The translations under genes and the position numbers were made by a program. This document shows positions 46,101-59,900 of a DNA stretch of 64,000 nt, piece by piece. The DNA comes from Bolinopsis microptera (taxonomy: Eukaryota; Ctenophora; Tentaculata; Lobata; Bolinopsidae), in NCBI RefSeq assembly GCF_026151205.1, contig NC_087082.1, positions 3,004,001-3,068,000 of the forward strand. Direction: 5' to 3'. Under the pieces are notes generated by a model. The model was not told the origin of the DNA. It searched no databases and worked only from the letters and a program-made list of their open reading frames with translations. How positions within the stretch are numbered: position 1 is the first letter of the stretch; the number at the start of each line of letters is the position of its first letter.

Positions 46101-49100
46101 AAGTTGTTCTAATTGAACGTATGGTTCATCACCTTTCGGGCACAGATATACGTTCTTGCAAGTTTCATTACTTTGTTTTAAACGATATGCTTTGTCAGTT
46201 TTGTTGCCGCAGAAACGTGAGTCCTCAATTTCAACCTGTTCATCCATTCCATCCATACAATCCACCACTTTGTCCATTATCCAAGTAACTGGTATTCCGA
46301 CCTTCATACTTATTTTAAAGCTAAACCTTCGTAAACATTGAAATTCCTTCGTCATGTATTCACACATGTCATGAAGTTCGTCACTTCCATCAGTACAATC
46401 CCACACTCCGTCACACATCCTGTGTTTGTGTACTCTACAATCAGTGGAAGTAGATGGTGATAAACAGTTGTTTTGAAGGTCATCGTCACATATCTTTACT
46501 GCTGATCCTAAACGCTCATCATAATCATAACACAACACGTACTTAGAAACACTAGAGTTATACCCATTAATATCACAATACCCCCCTACTCGCTCTATAT
46601 CAGAACAGTTAGTTTGATCTGAATAGTTCAAACAGTACGGATATATTCTCTTATAATGATATATACTCGTTATATCAAATGCAGAGCATCTAGTATAGTT
46701 GAATATTGGTACTGTGTTAGTCTTGCTATACCGCACTTTACTGTGGTAATGTGTACAAGAGTGGGGGGTATTTTCAGTAACGTTACAGTCCTGTTCATCC
46801 TCTTCTTCTTTACAGTCCTTGTATCCGTCACATATCCGGTATACAGAAAGAGAATTGTTTTCCGTATACGGGTATAAATACGTACAGTTAATTCCGTATT
46901 TATACCCGTTACAGTCACTTTCATCTATACAATTATGACTATGAGTGTCGTCACATTTATCATCACAGAGCTCTGTTGTTGAGTACTTTCTAGGAGTAGT
47001 AGTAGCATAATAAGCAGTAGTAGCATAATTAGCAGCAGGGTACTCTTGTGGGTCAGGCGTTTTATTGATTTGTGATACAGGGCAATAATTATCTACACTA
47101 CAGTTCTTATCACATTTGATGTACTTCCTGTTGCAAAATAAGCCTCCACACAGCACATCTGTGTTTGTTATTTGTGTATTAAACCCACACGCCTGATACA
47201 CGTGGGGATCGTTCTCACAAACTGCAGTAACGCCCTCGAAATGACCCTTCCAGGTCTGGTTAAAGTACACATCAGAGTGGGTACACTTGAAGTAGTATTT
47301 TTTCTTCTTTTCATCAAAACATGCATTTTTGAGGAAGCCCCCTACCATCGTAACTGTACAATATTTTCTTGATTTTCTCAATTCATCCACAATCCTGTAA
47401 TCAACACTGCCCGGATAAGAACATTCTTTGGTTGTATTACCACACTTTCCACTCATTCCAGTGTGGTCACAACACGGGATGTCCCCATCAGGATCACACT
47501 CAGCAGGACTGCCATCAGGTAGAGGATAGTGAGTACCACATCTCCCGTCAGATCTCCACTTTATCTCGAACTCACCTGATAGAGTGAAGTAACATACCAC
47601 TGAGTGTTGCATGAATAGTTAACAATGCAAATGGTAACATCAATTCATGTATTATTCTGCAATCCGCTGCATTTAATAAAGGCAATAACAATTGTACTCA
47701 TAGAAGCACTAAACATACGAACTTGCACGTTTAAAATTGTGCGCGACTAGATTTGTTAAATTTGTGCACGCCTTAGCTGTGCACAAATGAAAGATTAGGT
47801 ACATTTTACAGATTCAATTTAAAACGTCTTACCTTGACAGAAGATGCCCTGAACTAAGACGATTAGTAGTGCGATCGAAAGTTTAACATCCATTCTTGTT
47901 CCACCTAAGTCGAGATCTTTAGAATTTAGCTAATTCAATCCTTGAATTAAATGTAACGTAAACATTTTATTGGCAATTTCCAAAAACAAAATGGGCTTAG
48001 GAAAAATAAAAGAGCAGAAGAAAATACAGTCACTGTCAGGTTAATTAATAAACATTAAATTGTTACACAATTACATAATTTTATTTCAAAGAAAATTCGC
48101 CGAATGACCTTACATGCTCTGACGAGTTACCGAGTGTAAACAAAATTAGGGACACCGAAACACCAGTTGACCAGTAAACTGGTCATAGCAATTACATCGG
48201 GCCCCATATGCATCTATAAGTGAAGCGATGCTGCAACCAAGGCATGCTAGGTTTATTCCATTGGACCAATAAGGTTACAGCCTAAAATATAAATATAATA
48301 ACAATGTACCATTATAATTATAAACACAATTTATTAAACATATTTTATTAATTACATATTTTATTGTTGATAATCAATCACTAAACGGTCTGGTCATTAT
48401 GAATAATGGACCTCGAATAGTTTATGAGAAGCTGATAATTGTATTGCTAACAATCGTTTAAACAATTGTTTTCAACGAATAAATATGTAATGGCCAATTT
48501 GTTACGTCAACGAGCAAACAGAAGTTACAGGCGAAATTATATCATAAAGCCTATTTACAGCAAAACAAAATAAATACCCGTCCTGGTACGTACTAACTAC
48601 TAACCCTGATCTAAACCAAGGTAACTGTAGCGCCTGGGTATTGTGAGCATCAAATATGTCACGTGAACAGTTTGTAATTGGTCTTAGCACGATACCAAAC
48701 ACCGATTTAATCAAACAACAAATTCAGCTCCTGAACTTAGGCCTCAGAAAGAATCTTAGGCAGATGATTATAAATGGTTCCTGCAGTATAGATGATGATT
48801 ATTTGTGATCATGAAGTAAGAACGACACATAATCTATGAGATGTTAATTTTCGAATGGCAATGATGATTGTCCGAAACATATTGTACTAGAAACCCGCTA
48901 GTCGAAAGCTTTGTTCGAGGAAATTTAAAAAATCATTTATGTTAAATTTCTCATTTATGTTAAATTTCTCTAATCTCTAATCATCTAGCTCTAAGCTCTT
49001 TACTGTAGAAAGTATGGATTTTATTTGACAATGACGACAACTTTGTAAGTATTCGGATTTGTCCCCGTTGTCGGGGGGATTTCGTCAAGTTTAAAATATA

Positions 49101-50938
49101 GTGTAGATAAGGCCAAGGTATTGCCTGTAATCGTTTGAATGACCAGATTGTTACTCAAACGGTGCCCAACAAACAGAAATGAATAGCGAAACCATTTTCA
49201 GCGGGCCTATTTAACAGGTTTTAAAGCAAAATCTATATTAGAGGTAGTTTATGAATCTGTGGAACTAAAATTATTAATGATATGGAATTGATTGTACACA
49301 CTTCAGCTAAATTTTTAATCTCATAGTAAATACGCTCCCTGGTGTGCTATCCCTGATTTAACCATACGTCACTACCATGTTGAATGCCCATGACTATGAG
49401 TATTCTAAGCACAAAATTAAATATTTGTCACGTGAACAAATGGCGGTGTTTGATTGGTCTGAGTAGACTGAGAATTTCGGAGGGAATCTCTTGAAGTTGT
49501 TGGCTCTTGTAATGCGCTTAGTCAATAAAGACACCGTGAGTATCTATTCCTTCCACACAATCCACCTCCTTGTAATTGTCCATTCCCAAGAAACTGGTAA
49601 TCCTTAATTGATAATTCATATTTTGATTTTGAAGTTGGACTAGGAACCGACTGGTTTGGGGTTTTGGCTACTGGACCGAAAACGACCGGATATCAATCTA
49701 TTTTCCTTTTTGCCGGATTTTGCTGGACCGGAGCCGGTTAATATGAAGAGGACATTTAAGGCTGCCGAAAATTGCCGGAAAATTGAAATTATTCCTTGAT
49801 TGTGGGTTTTATCAATTACAATAAGACAGTGCTTACAGTCTGACTAATTGTGTTCATGCCGTATCTAAAATTTAAACTAATTTTCTGCTCCCTGAGCAGC
49901 AGTTACTGGTTGATATGTTTTGCAAGCAATGCAGACTGCAGAGGTCACTGATTGATCTGCTATATGAGCAGAGCGAGAAACGAGTTAGAATAAAATCAAA
50001 ACGCACATTTCAAGGATTCACTGCGTTTTGTGTAGCACTGGCTTAGTGGCGCAGTTCGTTAGTCGACCTGCCTTACTCGTGATATGCTGCTCAATCACGA
50101 GGTTGCGAGTTCAATCCCCGCCTGTGCCACTAGCCATGGGGTGAGCGGCGTTGCCGTTCGCGTTCTGCTAAGGGTTTAAATGAGGAGCTGTACATGATCT
50201 ATACAGCGGAGCCACTGGTGAAGAAAGTGTGGTATAATACCTTAACCGTTGCTGGCCTTAGTTATCGATCCTTCGGGTTCCTGTAAGTGCTGGTGACGGC
50301 CATGGTTGTCCGAAGTAAAAGAAAAAGGGTGGTTTTCATAGATGACCCTGCTGCCTTGCAGCTAAACAACGTAAAGTAAGGTAAGTAAGTAAATGTAATA
50401 AGAATTGCGCCCGTCAGGCCATAGAAGTAAAGCCCAAAATCCGTGACTGTCACAAGTTTGAGGCGTCGACATAGCGGGGGATCATGCCCTTAGTTTTTTA
50501 AAGGCATAATGGCCTTTGTTTACCACAACCCTCCGCTTGCAATGCTTATAACTAATTAATTTTAATTGTCAATTGTAATTAGTCTAGAGTCTAGGTACCT
50601 GCTTTGACTCCTCTCTTTGTGTTACACAAAATCTCACATGAGCGGATCTTTAACATACAAATACCTAGACAAATTCTTTCTTAACATGAAAGGTAAATCA
50701 CAATGCTGGCAAGCATGACCGTGCCTCTTATATTCACAATACTATTTACCCCCTTTACTATTTACCCCCTTTACTGTTTACCCCCTTTATTATTTACCCC
50801 CTTTACTTTTATACCCCCTTTACTATTATATCCCCTTTACTATTATACCCCTTTATTGTTTTTCAGGCATTAAGACTCATCGAAAGTAGTTCAGCAGGTA
50901 TATTTAAGTTCAAAACATTCTAATTCAATGTTAAAGAT

Positions 50939-50978
<40 letters not shown>

Positions 50979-53900
50979 CCAACCCGATGTCCGATATGAG
51001 GGTTGATGAGGCCAAAATCGGAATCGGAAAATCGGAAAAATCGGAAAATTGAGAAATTTACTGAATCAATCTCTAAAAGCTCTCAGAAGTGATATAATTT
51101 AACCAGAACCCCTACATATGCTATGTATGCTATATGAAAACGAACCAATTGGACATTCCAATAGTATGTTTTATGCGTTTTTCCACTGCAGGGGCTAGTA
51201 TGCTCACTACTAGTTGGAGTTGTCATATACTCCCAGACCCGAGTGCTTTGGCCTCTTGACGTGAGATCGATTGTTTCTGCTCATTAATTGTATCCTTGTT
51301 ACTTGTTATTATGTATTAGTACAACACTAGGTACCTGGTTATATTTTGTGGTCCGGTCTTTAAACATACCATAATATCACTAGTACACTGCACCTTAAAT
51401 ATATAGTCAAGTACATTTGTATCGTAACACATGCTTGGCTGGGGGATCATGTTTTGTGTCCGTTCGGTACCCTATATTTTCAAAACGGACAAAAAGTAGG
51501 GCGGACAAAAACGGAAAAAACAGACAAAACATTTAGATGTCCTCCTCCTCCTCCCTAGTCTTCCTCCTCCTTCTCATCAGTCCTCCTCCTCCTCCTCCTA
51601 AGTCTTCCTCCTCCTCCTGAGTTCTTCTCCTCCTGAGTCCTCGATCTTCAGTCCTCTTCCTGACTCCTCGTCCTCGTCCTTCTCCTCAGTCCTCCTCACC
51701 CTCTTCCTCAGTCCCCTCGTCCTCAGTCCTACTCCTAGTCCTCCTCCTTCTCCTTCTCCTCCTCTTCCTCATTTCTCATCCTCCTTCTCCTTCTCCTCCC
51801 CATCAGTCCTCCTGAGTCCTCCTCATAGTCGTCCTCCTCCTCCTGAGTCCTCCTCCTCATCCTCATCCACCTCCTGAGTCCTCCTCCTGAGTCCTCCTCC
51901 TCATCCTCCTCCTCAGTCATCCTCCTCTTCCTCCTCAGTCCTCCCCCAGTCCTCCTCCTCCTTCTCCTCCTCCTCATCCTCCTCCTCCTTCTCCTCTTCA
52001 TCAGTCCTCATCCTCTGTCCTCCTCATAATCGTCCTCGTCCTCATCCTCGTCATTAGTCCTCCTCCTCCTTATCCTCCTCCTCAGTCCTCACCCAGTCCT
52101 CCTCCTCATTCTCCTCCTTCTCCTCCTCCTCATCCTCATCCTCCTCCTCCTTCTCCTCTTTCTTCTCCTCCTAATCAGTCCTCCTCCTCCTCCTCGTCTT
52201 TAGTCCTCGTCCTTCTCAGTCCTCCTCCTCATCATTTTCCTCCTCCTCCTCCTTAGTCTCCTCCTCCTCATCCTCCTCCTCAGTCCTCTTCAGTCCTCCT
52301 CCTCCTTCTCCTACTCCTAAGTCCTCCTCCTTCTCCTCCTCATCAGTCCTCATCCTCAGTCTTCCACTAGTCGTCCTCGTCCTTAGTCCTCCTCCTCTTC
52401 CTCCTCCTGAGTCCTCCTCCTCTGGAGTCGTCCTCCTCCTCCTCATCAGTCCTCCTCCTCTTCTTCAGTCCTCCTCCTCTTCATTCCTCCTCCTCAGTCC
52501 TCCTCCTCAGTCCTCCTCCTCATCCTCCTCCACCTCCTGAGTCCTTCTCCTGAGTCATCATCCTCCTCCTCCTCCTCAATCTCCTCCTTATCCTCCTCCT
52601 CCTCAGTCCTCCTCCTCCTCCTCCTCCCCATTCTTATCCTTATCCTCCTCCTCCTCCTCCTCCTCTTTCTTCTCCTCCTAATCAGTAGTCAGTCCTCTTC
52701 CTTAGCCCTCGTTACCATCCTCCTAGTCCTCGTCCTTAATCATCGTCCTCATCCTCCCCAGTCTTCCTCCTCAGTTCTCCTCCTCCTTCTTTTCCTCATC
52801 AGTCCTCCTCCTCCTCAGCCTCCTCCTCCTCCTCATCCTCCTCCTCAGTCCTCCTCATCTTCCTCATCCTCCTCAGTCCTCTTCCTCAGTCCTCTTCCTC
52901 AGTCCTCTTCCTCAGTCCTCTTCCTCCTCAGTCCTCCTCCTCCTCCTCAGTCCCCAGTCCTCCTCCTACTCGTCAGTCCTCCTACTCATCCTCCTCCTCC
53001 TCCTCATTCCTTCTCCTCCTCATCAGTCCTCCTCCTCCTCCTCCTCAGGCCCTTCTCATCCTCCTCCTTCACCTCTTCCTTCTCCTCCTAATCAGTCATC
53101 CTCCTCAGTCGTCCTCCTCTTCGTCCTTAGTTCTCGTCCTCATCCTCATCGTCCTTAGTCCTCGTCCTCATCCTCCTAGTCCTCGTCCTTAGTCCTCGTC
53201 CTCGTCCTCCTAGTCCTCCTCAGCCTTCCTCCTCAGTCCTCTCCTCCTCCTCAGTCCTCCCCCAGTCCTCCTTCTCCTCCTCCTCATCCTCAGTCCTCCT
53301 CCTCCTCGTTCCTCGTCCTCGCTCTCGTCCTCGTCCTCAGTCCTCCTCGTCCTTAGCCCTCGCGTCCTCTTAGTCATCCTCCTCCCCGTCCTCAGTCCTC
53401 CTCTTCCTCCTCCTCCTCCTCACCAATCCTGCTCCTCTTCCTCAGTCCTCCCTCTCCTCTTCAGTCCTCCTCTTCCTCAGTCCTCCTCCTCCTCCTCAGT
53501 CCCCTCGGTCCTTCTCCTCCTCGTCAGTCCTCCCCAGTCCTCCTCCTCCTCATTCTTCCTCCTTCTTCTCCTCCTCCTCCTCAGTCCTCCTCTTCTTCAG
53601 TCCTCCTCCTCCTCCTCATCAGTTTACACAATTTATTGTTACTAAAATGTTTTTAAATGCATTTGAGTCTGTAACATATTGACATGTTACTGTTACTGAC
53701 TCAAAATGTGCTCGAGAATTTTTTTGTTTAACAGAGTTTTACTCTCCAGTACTACGGAAAAGTTGTTACATGATAAATAAAGATTTTGATAAATAAAGTG
53801 ATTTTCATCCCTTTTAATGTTATTGAAAATAGTGTAGACTATTCTTTGTACCGTGCTACCCATTTCTGCAGATAGCCTGTTACAAATTTTGGAGACAATT

Positions 53901-56900
53901 TAAATCAAAAGTTACAAAGCGTTCGCTATTTGTTACGATTGTTATTACCAACCGTACTTCTTTTAATTGTGGACCGGGGTGGATGTTTCTGTCAAACAAG
54001 AGTTGATACGACAGTGTGTTGTTTTTCGGACGAAACGGTTCTTGTTTGGAACAAGAAACCATTTTGGGGTTCTGGGACCACCACCAATCGATTTCTTGTC
54101 ATATTTAAGTACAGAAATAGCTACCTATATCGCCTAGAAACCTCAGAGGAAAGATTTAAATTTTCCCGATTTTTCCGATATGAGGGTTGATGAGGCCAAA
54201 ATCGGGATCGGAATGATCGGAAATGATCGGGTTGGACCCCCCCCAGATGACAGAAATAAGAAATAGTTATGTGGAGGTTTTTAAGAAATTTGCGCAAAAT
54301 ATGCGCCATCATGTTATACGAAATTCGGTAAAAACCCAAAATCGCCATATTCAGGTGCCTTAAAAACCATGTTAAAATTGAGTTAGAGATCTGGAACTTT
54401 GCAGAGCGTCTAGACGTTGATCAAATCGACTGTATAAAAAAGGTTTCAACTTTCAGGAGTATCTATATCGGGAAATGGGTTTTCTAGAACCCCTGTTTTA
54501 CGACAGATTGTCATTTGTCGTGACATATTATATATATTCATTATTCAGGGATAGACGCTTTGCCAGTCAATTATAGGTTATATTCAGGTGTCCGTAGATT
54601 CAGAAGCTTTAAAGGTACAGCCATATCGGACCACAGGTCTTGAAAATAATTGTTTAGACTTTAGTTTTATATTATATTAAAAAGTAATTCAACGTCATCA
54701 TCACCACTTGATGACGTCATCAAGTTAACCATTTTTATAACTTGATTTTTGACAAAGTAATCACTTTTAAAATTGATTTTACGCCATTAAGAAGTAATTT
54801 TATTCAAAATTTGAGGACATATTGAAGTTAGATAATTGTTTAAGCATTCTGAAAATCTACCGGAAAGTTTTTCTAGCTTGCTCCTTCATAAAGATATTCG
54901 CTATTGAAGTTAGTGCTTTTTTAAAGAATCTAAGAATAATTTTATAAAAACGCTAATTTTACGTTCTAGTATTCTCTGACCGTGTTGAGCTATCCCTTGG
55001 GTTGTGGAGCTTAATTTTGCTTCCTAAAGGTCTAAATTGTGTCATAGGCTAGTTTTAAAGTGGAAAATCGCAAAGTTGCACACGTGGGGACACGCCCAAA
55101 TTGATAGAAAATTGCTAAAGTCACTGAAAATTGCTGTTTTCACCATTTTCTGTCAACTTTGCATTTGGAGTGCCGTTGTGGTTACAGTTCTTCTTGAAAT
55201 ACTTTGAAACTTTGCATGCTTATCAAACTATATATAAAACACTAACATGCAAAAATGCGCACGCAATTGTAATAGATTAAGAAGAACTACCCGAAGGCAG
55301 CTGTACTCGGCAATAAAGATTCAATAAATTTCAGCTAATTCACTAACTACCACCCTTATCGCGAAATACTAGGTATCGACCCGAACGCAACTCAAAGAGA
55401 TTTTGACAGCATGGCATTTGATTGATGTAATTAATCGAAACGTATTACAATTCGTAAGCCGTGAATGAATGGGATAAGCGAGCGACCGATTTCATTCTCG
55501 GTATCATTTTGCATTTGAGAACGGTCAATCAAATTAACATCATTTCCTTTTGTTTGGGAAAGAGAGACACTGGCAGCGGTCCACTCTACCCATGATTATG
55601 GGTTTTGGTCAAATCTAATCTATACATTATAGGCCTTTAAAGAAATCAAGCGGCCAAATTTTGAATCGAGATGATATAGGTATATTAAAGTATATTAAAG
55701 TGTATCCCCGGGTCAAAATCGGAAAAAAACCTACATTTTAATATAATTCAATATACCTACAATTAGTAGATTTATATTCTTCGTTAAGATTTACAAGCTA
55801 AGCCATTTGTTAGTCCCCTGAACTCATACACGAATTTACATCCAGTTTGGACAAAAAATGGCCGTGTTATGAGCCAAAAACTAAATGCCCATATTTGGAA
55901 ACACAAACAAAATGTGATGGCTTTTGGCCCCGAAAATGATTAAATTTCAATATTTTTGTATGAGACTTTAACTTTAGGTCATAGACTAGAATCCCGACAG
56001 TATGACCATGTCACATCTTAACCATGTAATCACCATGTTATAACCATGTTATAACCATGTCATAACCATGTCATAACCATGTCATAACCAAACCCTGACG
56101 TAATCATGACGTAATTATGCCCTGACCCTCCCCCCCCCCCCCCCCCCCTTTTGACTTTTTTCCCTGGCAAACACATTTCTCTACGTTTCATGCTACCCTG
56201 ATCATTATGAGCCGGAATCATTGTTATGATATCCGGCCAAGCATCTTCCCAACTACTTACTTTAGCAGCCGGATACCCGATCCATTCCTACTTTCCTCTA
56301 TTTTATCATTATCAGAGTGAAATTGAGCGGAATTTGAATTAAAATATTGTCAAATTGTTATTATTCTTGAGGGTAAAAAAGAAAATGTTGAGTACGTAAT
56401 CAACAACCAAATCCCCCCGGCCCACCGTTATCATTTGGGAACTAAACTTGGGAACTAAACCCCCTAGCTCCCCCTCCGCTGATTACGTAATATGTGAACG
56501 ACCCCTAAATAAGAAATAACAAAAATAAAATATTAATCGATGCAATTTCGAATTGCACGGAAACTGGCTTACCACTGCACATGTGTAGTCATGTTATGTA
56601 CACTATGTATAATTGGCAAAGAAAAATGACTTGTGATGGCAACAAAATCAAATATATTATGGCCCACTAATACCTATTCTGCTGTTATGAGAGAAATCAC
56701 TGAATCGATTTAATGATCGAATTTAAAAGGCAATTTGAGCAGGTGCTTGTTTAGGGGGCCGCGCTCAGCCTGTCATTCGGCGGTATCCTTATTCGGCGGA
56801 ATCTTTATTATATGTTTATGAACATTATTATATATAGCCTGGGGTCCCCAGTTAAGTGCTTGTAGATTATCATGATCATTAGCTAAAATCCTAGTGATAT

Positions 56901-59900
56901 TTAAATAAAATGACATGATAAAGTTTGTGAATAGGTAGAATACTATTCTAACAATAGCAATTAAATACAGGTGGTTCTGCCAACCACCTCCTTTATAGAA
57001 ACTTAATAGTCAACCCCACGCAGTCGAAATTGAATGGCCTCTAATAAGGATTTCGCAATATCGACCATTACGTCACGCTTTGAACAGGTTCCTGACGATT
57101 TAGTTTTTCTCGAAACCATGTACAGTAAAACCCCAATTTACTATTTTCATTTCACGCAAACTGTACGGTGAATCGGGTCAGGAAACTGATGCGATGGTTA
57201 ACTGATGGTACCAGACACACCAAAATGACACTCGGCTGCAAACACGCCAACATCATCAAAAACCTTAACGCTACACTTAGCAACAACAGACAAAATAATC
57301 AGCAGGACTGCCATCAGGGAGGGGATACCATTCCCCACAATGACGTGGGGCCCACATCTCCCGTTAGAGAACCACTTTATCTCGAACTCACCTGATAGAG
57401 TAAATTAATGTACTACTGAGTATTGCATGAATAGTTAACAATGGTAACATCAATTCATGTATAATTCCGCTGTCCTACATTTAATTAAGACAATAAAATT
57501 GTACGCATTTTAGCACTAAACGAACGAACTTACACGGTTAAATTTGTGCACGCTTTAGCTGTTTTCTTACAAATGATGACATATTAGGTACATTTTATTC
57601 ATTCAATTTCAAACATCTTACCTTGACAGAAGATGCCCTGAACTAAGACGATCAGTAGTGCGATCGAAAGTTTAATATCCATTCTCGTTCCACCTGGTTT
57701 CTTGACCTAATTCAACTCTTGAATTAAGTGTATCATAATATACATTTAATCGGCAATTTCCAAAAACAAAAAGGACTAATGAAAAATAAAAAAGCAGAAG
57801 AAAATACTGCCAGGTAAACAAATTTAATCCCAAAACAGTTGATAATCGATCACTCAACGGTCTGGTCATTACGAATAATGAACGCCGAATAGTTTTTAGA
57901 GGCTGTTGTATTTAAATGTATTAGACAGTGCTTACAATCGTTTAAACGATTAAAAATGGCCCAATTGTTACGCGAACAAGCAAAATGAAAAATGGCGAAA
58001 TGATATCACAAGGCCTATTTACAGTAACAGTTTACTATTATTTTGAAAATACAATAATCATACAAATTCGTTCATGTACTATGGAACTGAGAGGCCCAGT
58101 GACATAAAGTGAGGAATCTAAGAATCTAATTCCTAGCCATATTAATTTCCATAGCCACGCCGACTAATTTTTGTCAACAAAATTATTAAATCAACTTTAA
58201 AATAGTCGCTCTCGGTTGTTACACACTGTAACGCCGCGCACTGTACTTTAATTCTATATTTATCCGAGAAGATGTTCGAATCGAGCGCAAATGCCAGATT
58301 CCTGTCAGGATCCTAGTTCTTGCGCTTAACTTGCGCGTTACCAAATAATCCAAGATATTTCTGTCAGGATCCAAGATTTTCCTACTACCAGTATGGTAGT
58401 ATGGACTGTTTGGTAGTATGGTAGTATGGTAGTTGCAGGAACGCGCGAAGATCTATATGTAAATATTACAAAAGCGTACATGAAATCGTAGCCTAGTTGG
58501 ATAATCCGTCGTTACTACATTAGCAGATCGCGAGTTCGAGACCCGGAAAGGAATTCTTTTACAATCTTTTGGCAATTATGAATAACTATACTAATGAATT
58601 AATAACTATACTAATGAATAACTAAACCTCTGTAATATAACTAGCAAAGTAAAATGAAATCGTTATCCGGCCGCGGAGCGGCCGAAAAATTTATGGTAGT
58701 CGTTTTAAAAATATATGGTAGCCGTTTTTTCTTTCCAGACTGGATTCCTAGTCCCTTTTTAAATTTATGTCACTGGGCTGAGAGGATTGATGGTTTGTTG
58801 TTTTGGGACTGGTTTGTTAGCCAGCCAATGTTTACGAATATAATATATTTATTACATAATGAAATGAAATGAGGTATTTATATCCCGCTCATATGATTAA
58901 CCAACAACACAAGGAAGGTGGTTAACCATGTCAGAGCGGCTGACTGTCAGTGATGTGAGCAAATGTGTAAAAGTGAACTAAAGTATAACTCATCATAAGG
59001 CAAAGACAAAATTAAAAAAATTATGAATATAAAACATAGAAACATAAATAGATTAAATCTTAAATATAATATTCAGCACGTAATTAAAACTGACTGAGGG
59101 CTGGAGCGCACCTCAGTTAAGTTCGTCAACTCAAAAGAAATACCCGTCCTGGTACGCATTAACCCTGATCTAAACCTGGGCAACGTAGCGACTGTGGAGT
59201 GTGGGTATTCTGATTACCAAATATGTCACGTGAACATCTAAACAGTTTGTAATTAGTTTAAGCACGATATTAAACACCGAAATCAACTCCTGAGTATGCC
59301 TCAGATAGACTCTTTGTAATTTTTGGCTCGTCGATATCTGGCTGTTGATTTTCATTCAGCATCGGTGTATTTTTCTTCAAATTTACACATGAGTAGAACC
59401 AATTTGTCCGCGCCAAAATTTACCTGAAACTGGCCGTGGTTTCTGAGTGTGGATATTGATTAAATACAGAATTCTTTAAAAATTGTATTTTCAGAAAGAA
59501 AAAGTAGAGCATATATTCTCGGAAAAATCCATAGCCAAAAAGTCTAAAGATGATTCTATTTCTGATCTGGGAAAACCATTGGAAGATCTTACATACAAGG
59601 TAAACGATAAACACATTTATTGTTAATTATATAATATTACTAGTGTAACCCGGCCTACGGCCGGGATTTCACTGCCGCAGTTAAAAAGGGTAGGAGTAAT
59701 TACCCGCTGAGTCAAAACCCGGATTAGGCGAGCAATTCTATTCGGAGTGCCCTCACGTATCCAATAGTATGCTTAAAAGATAGTAATTCTTAATGAATAA
59801 TCAATAGAAATTAACCCTTAACACCATGCACCACACCAGCCTATCATATTTGTGAACATGCATTACATTGTCGTATGAAAGTATGAACTCTCTCTACAGT

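Noticed and set aside
46656-46924. Short frames opposite the GPCR gene
   Set aside because: Shadows of the long receptor exon, without splice or motif support.
50040-50130. Possible functional tRNA gene
   Set aside because: Sits at the head of a longer insertion with a non-tRNA body, and the anticodon region is overlong; treated as a SINE.
51735-52446. Arg/Glu-rich open frames on the - strand
   Set aside because: Direct translation of the AGG-rich strand of the TCC array; no start context, splice sites or non-repeat sequence.
58487-58550. Possible tRNA gene
   Set aside because: A- and B-box-like strings are present, but no complete cloverleaf with paired acceptor stem can be drawn; better explained as a SINE head.
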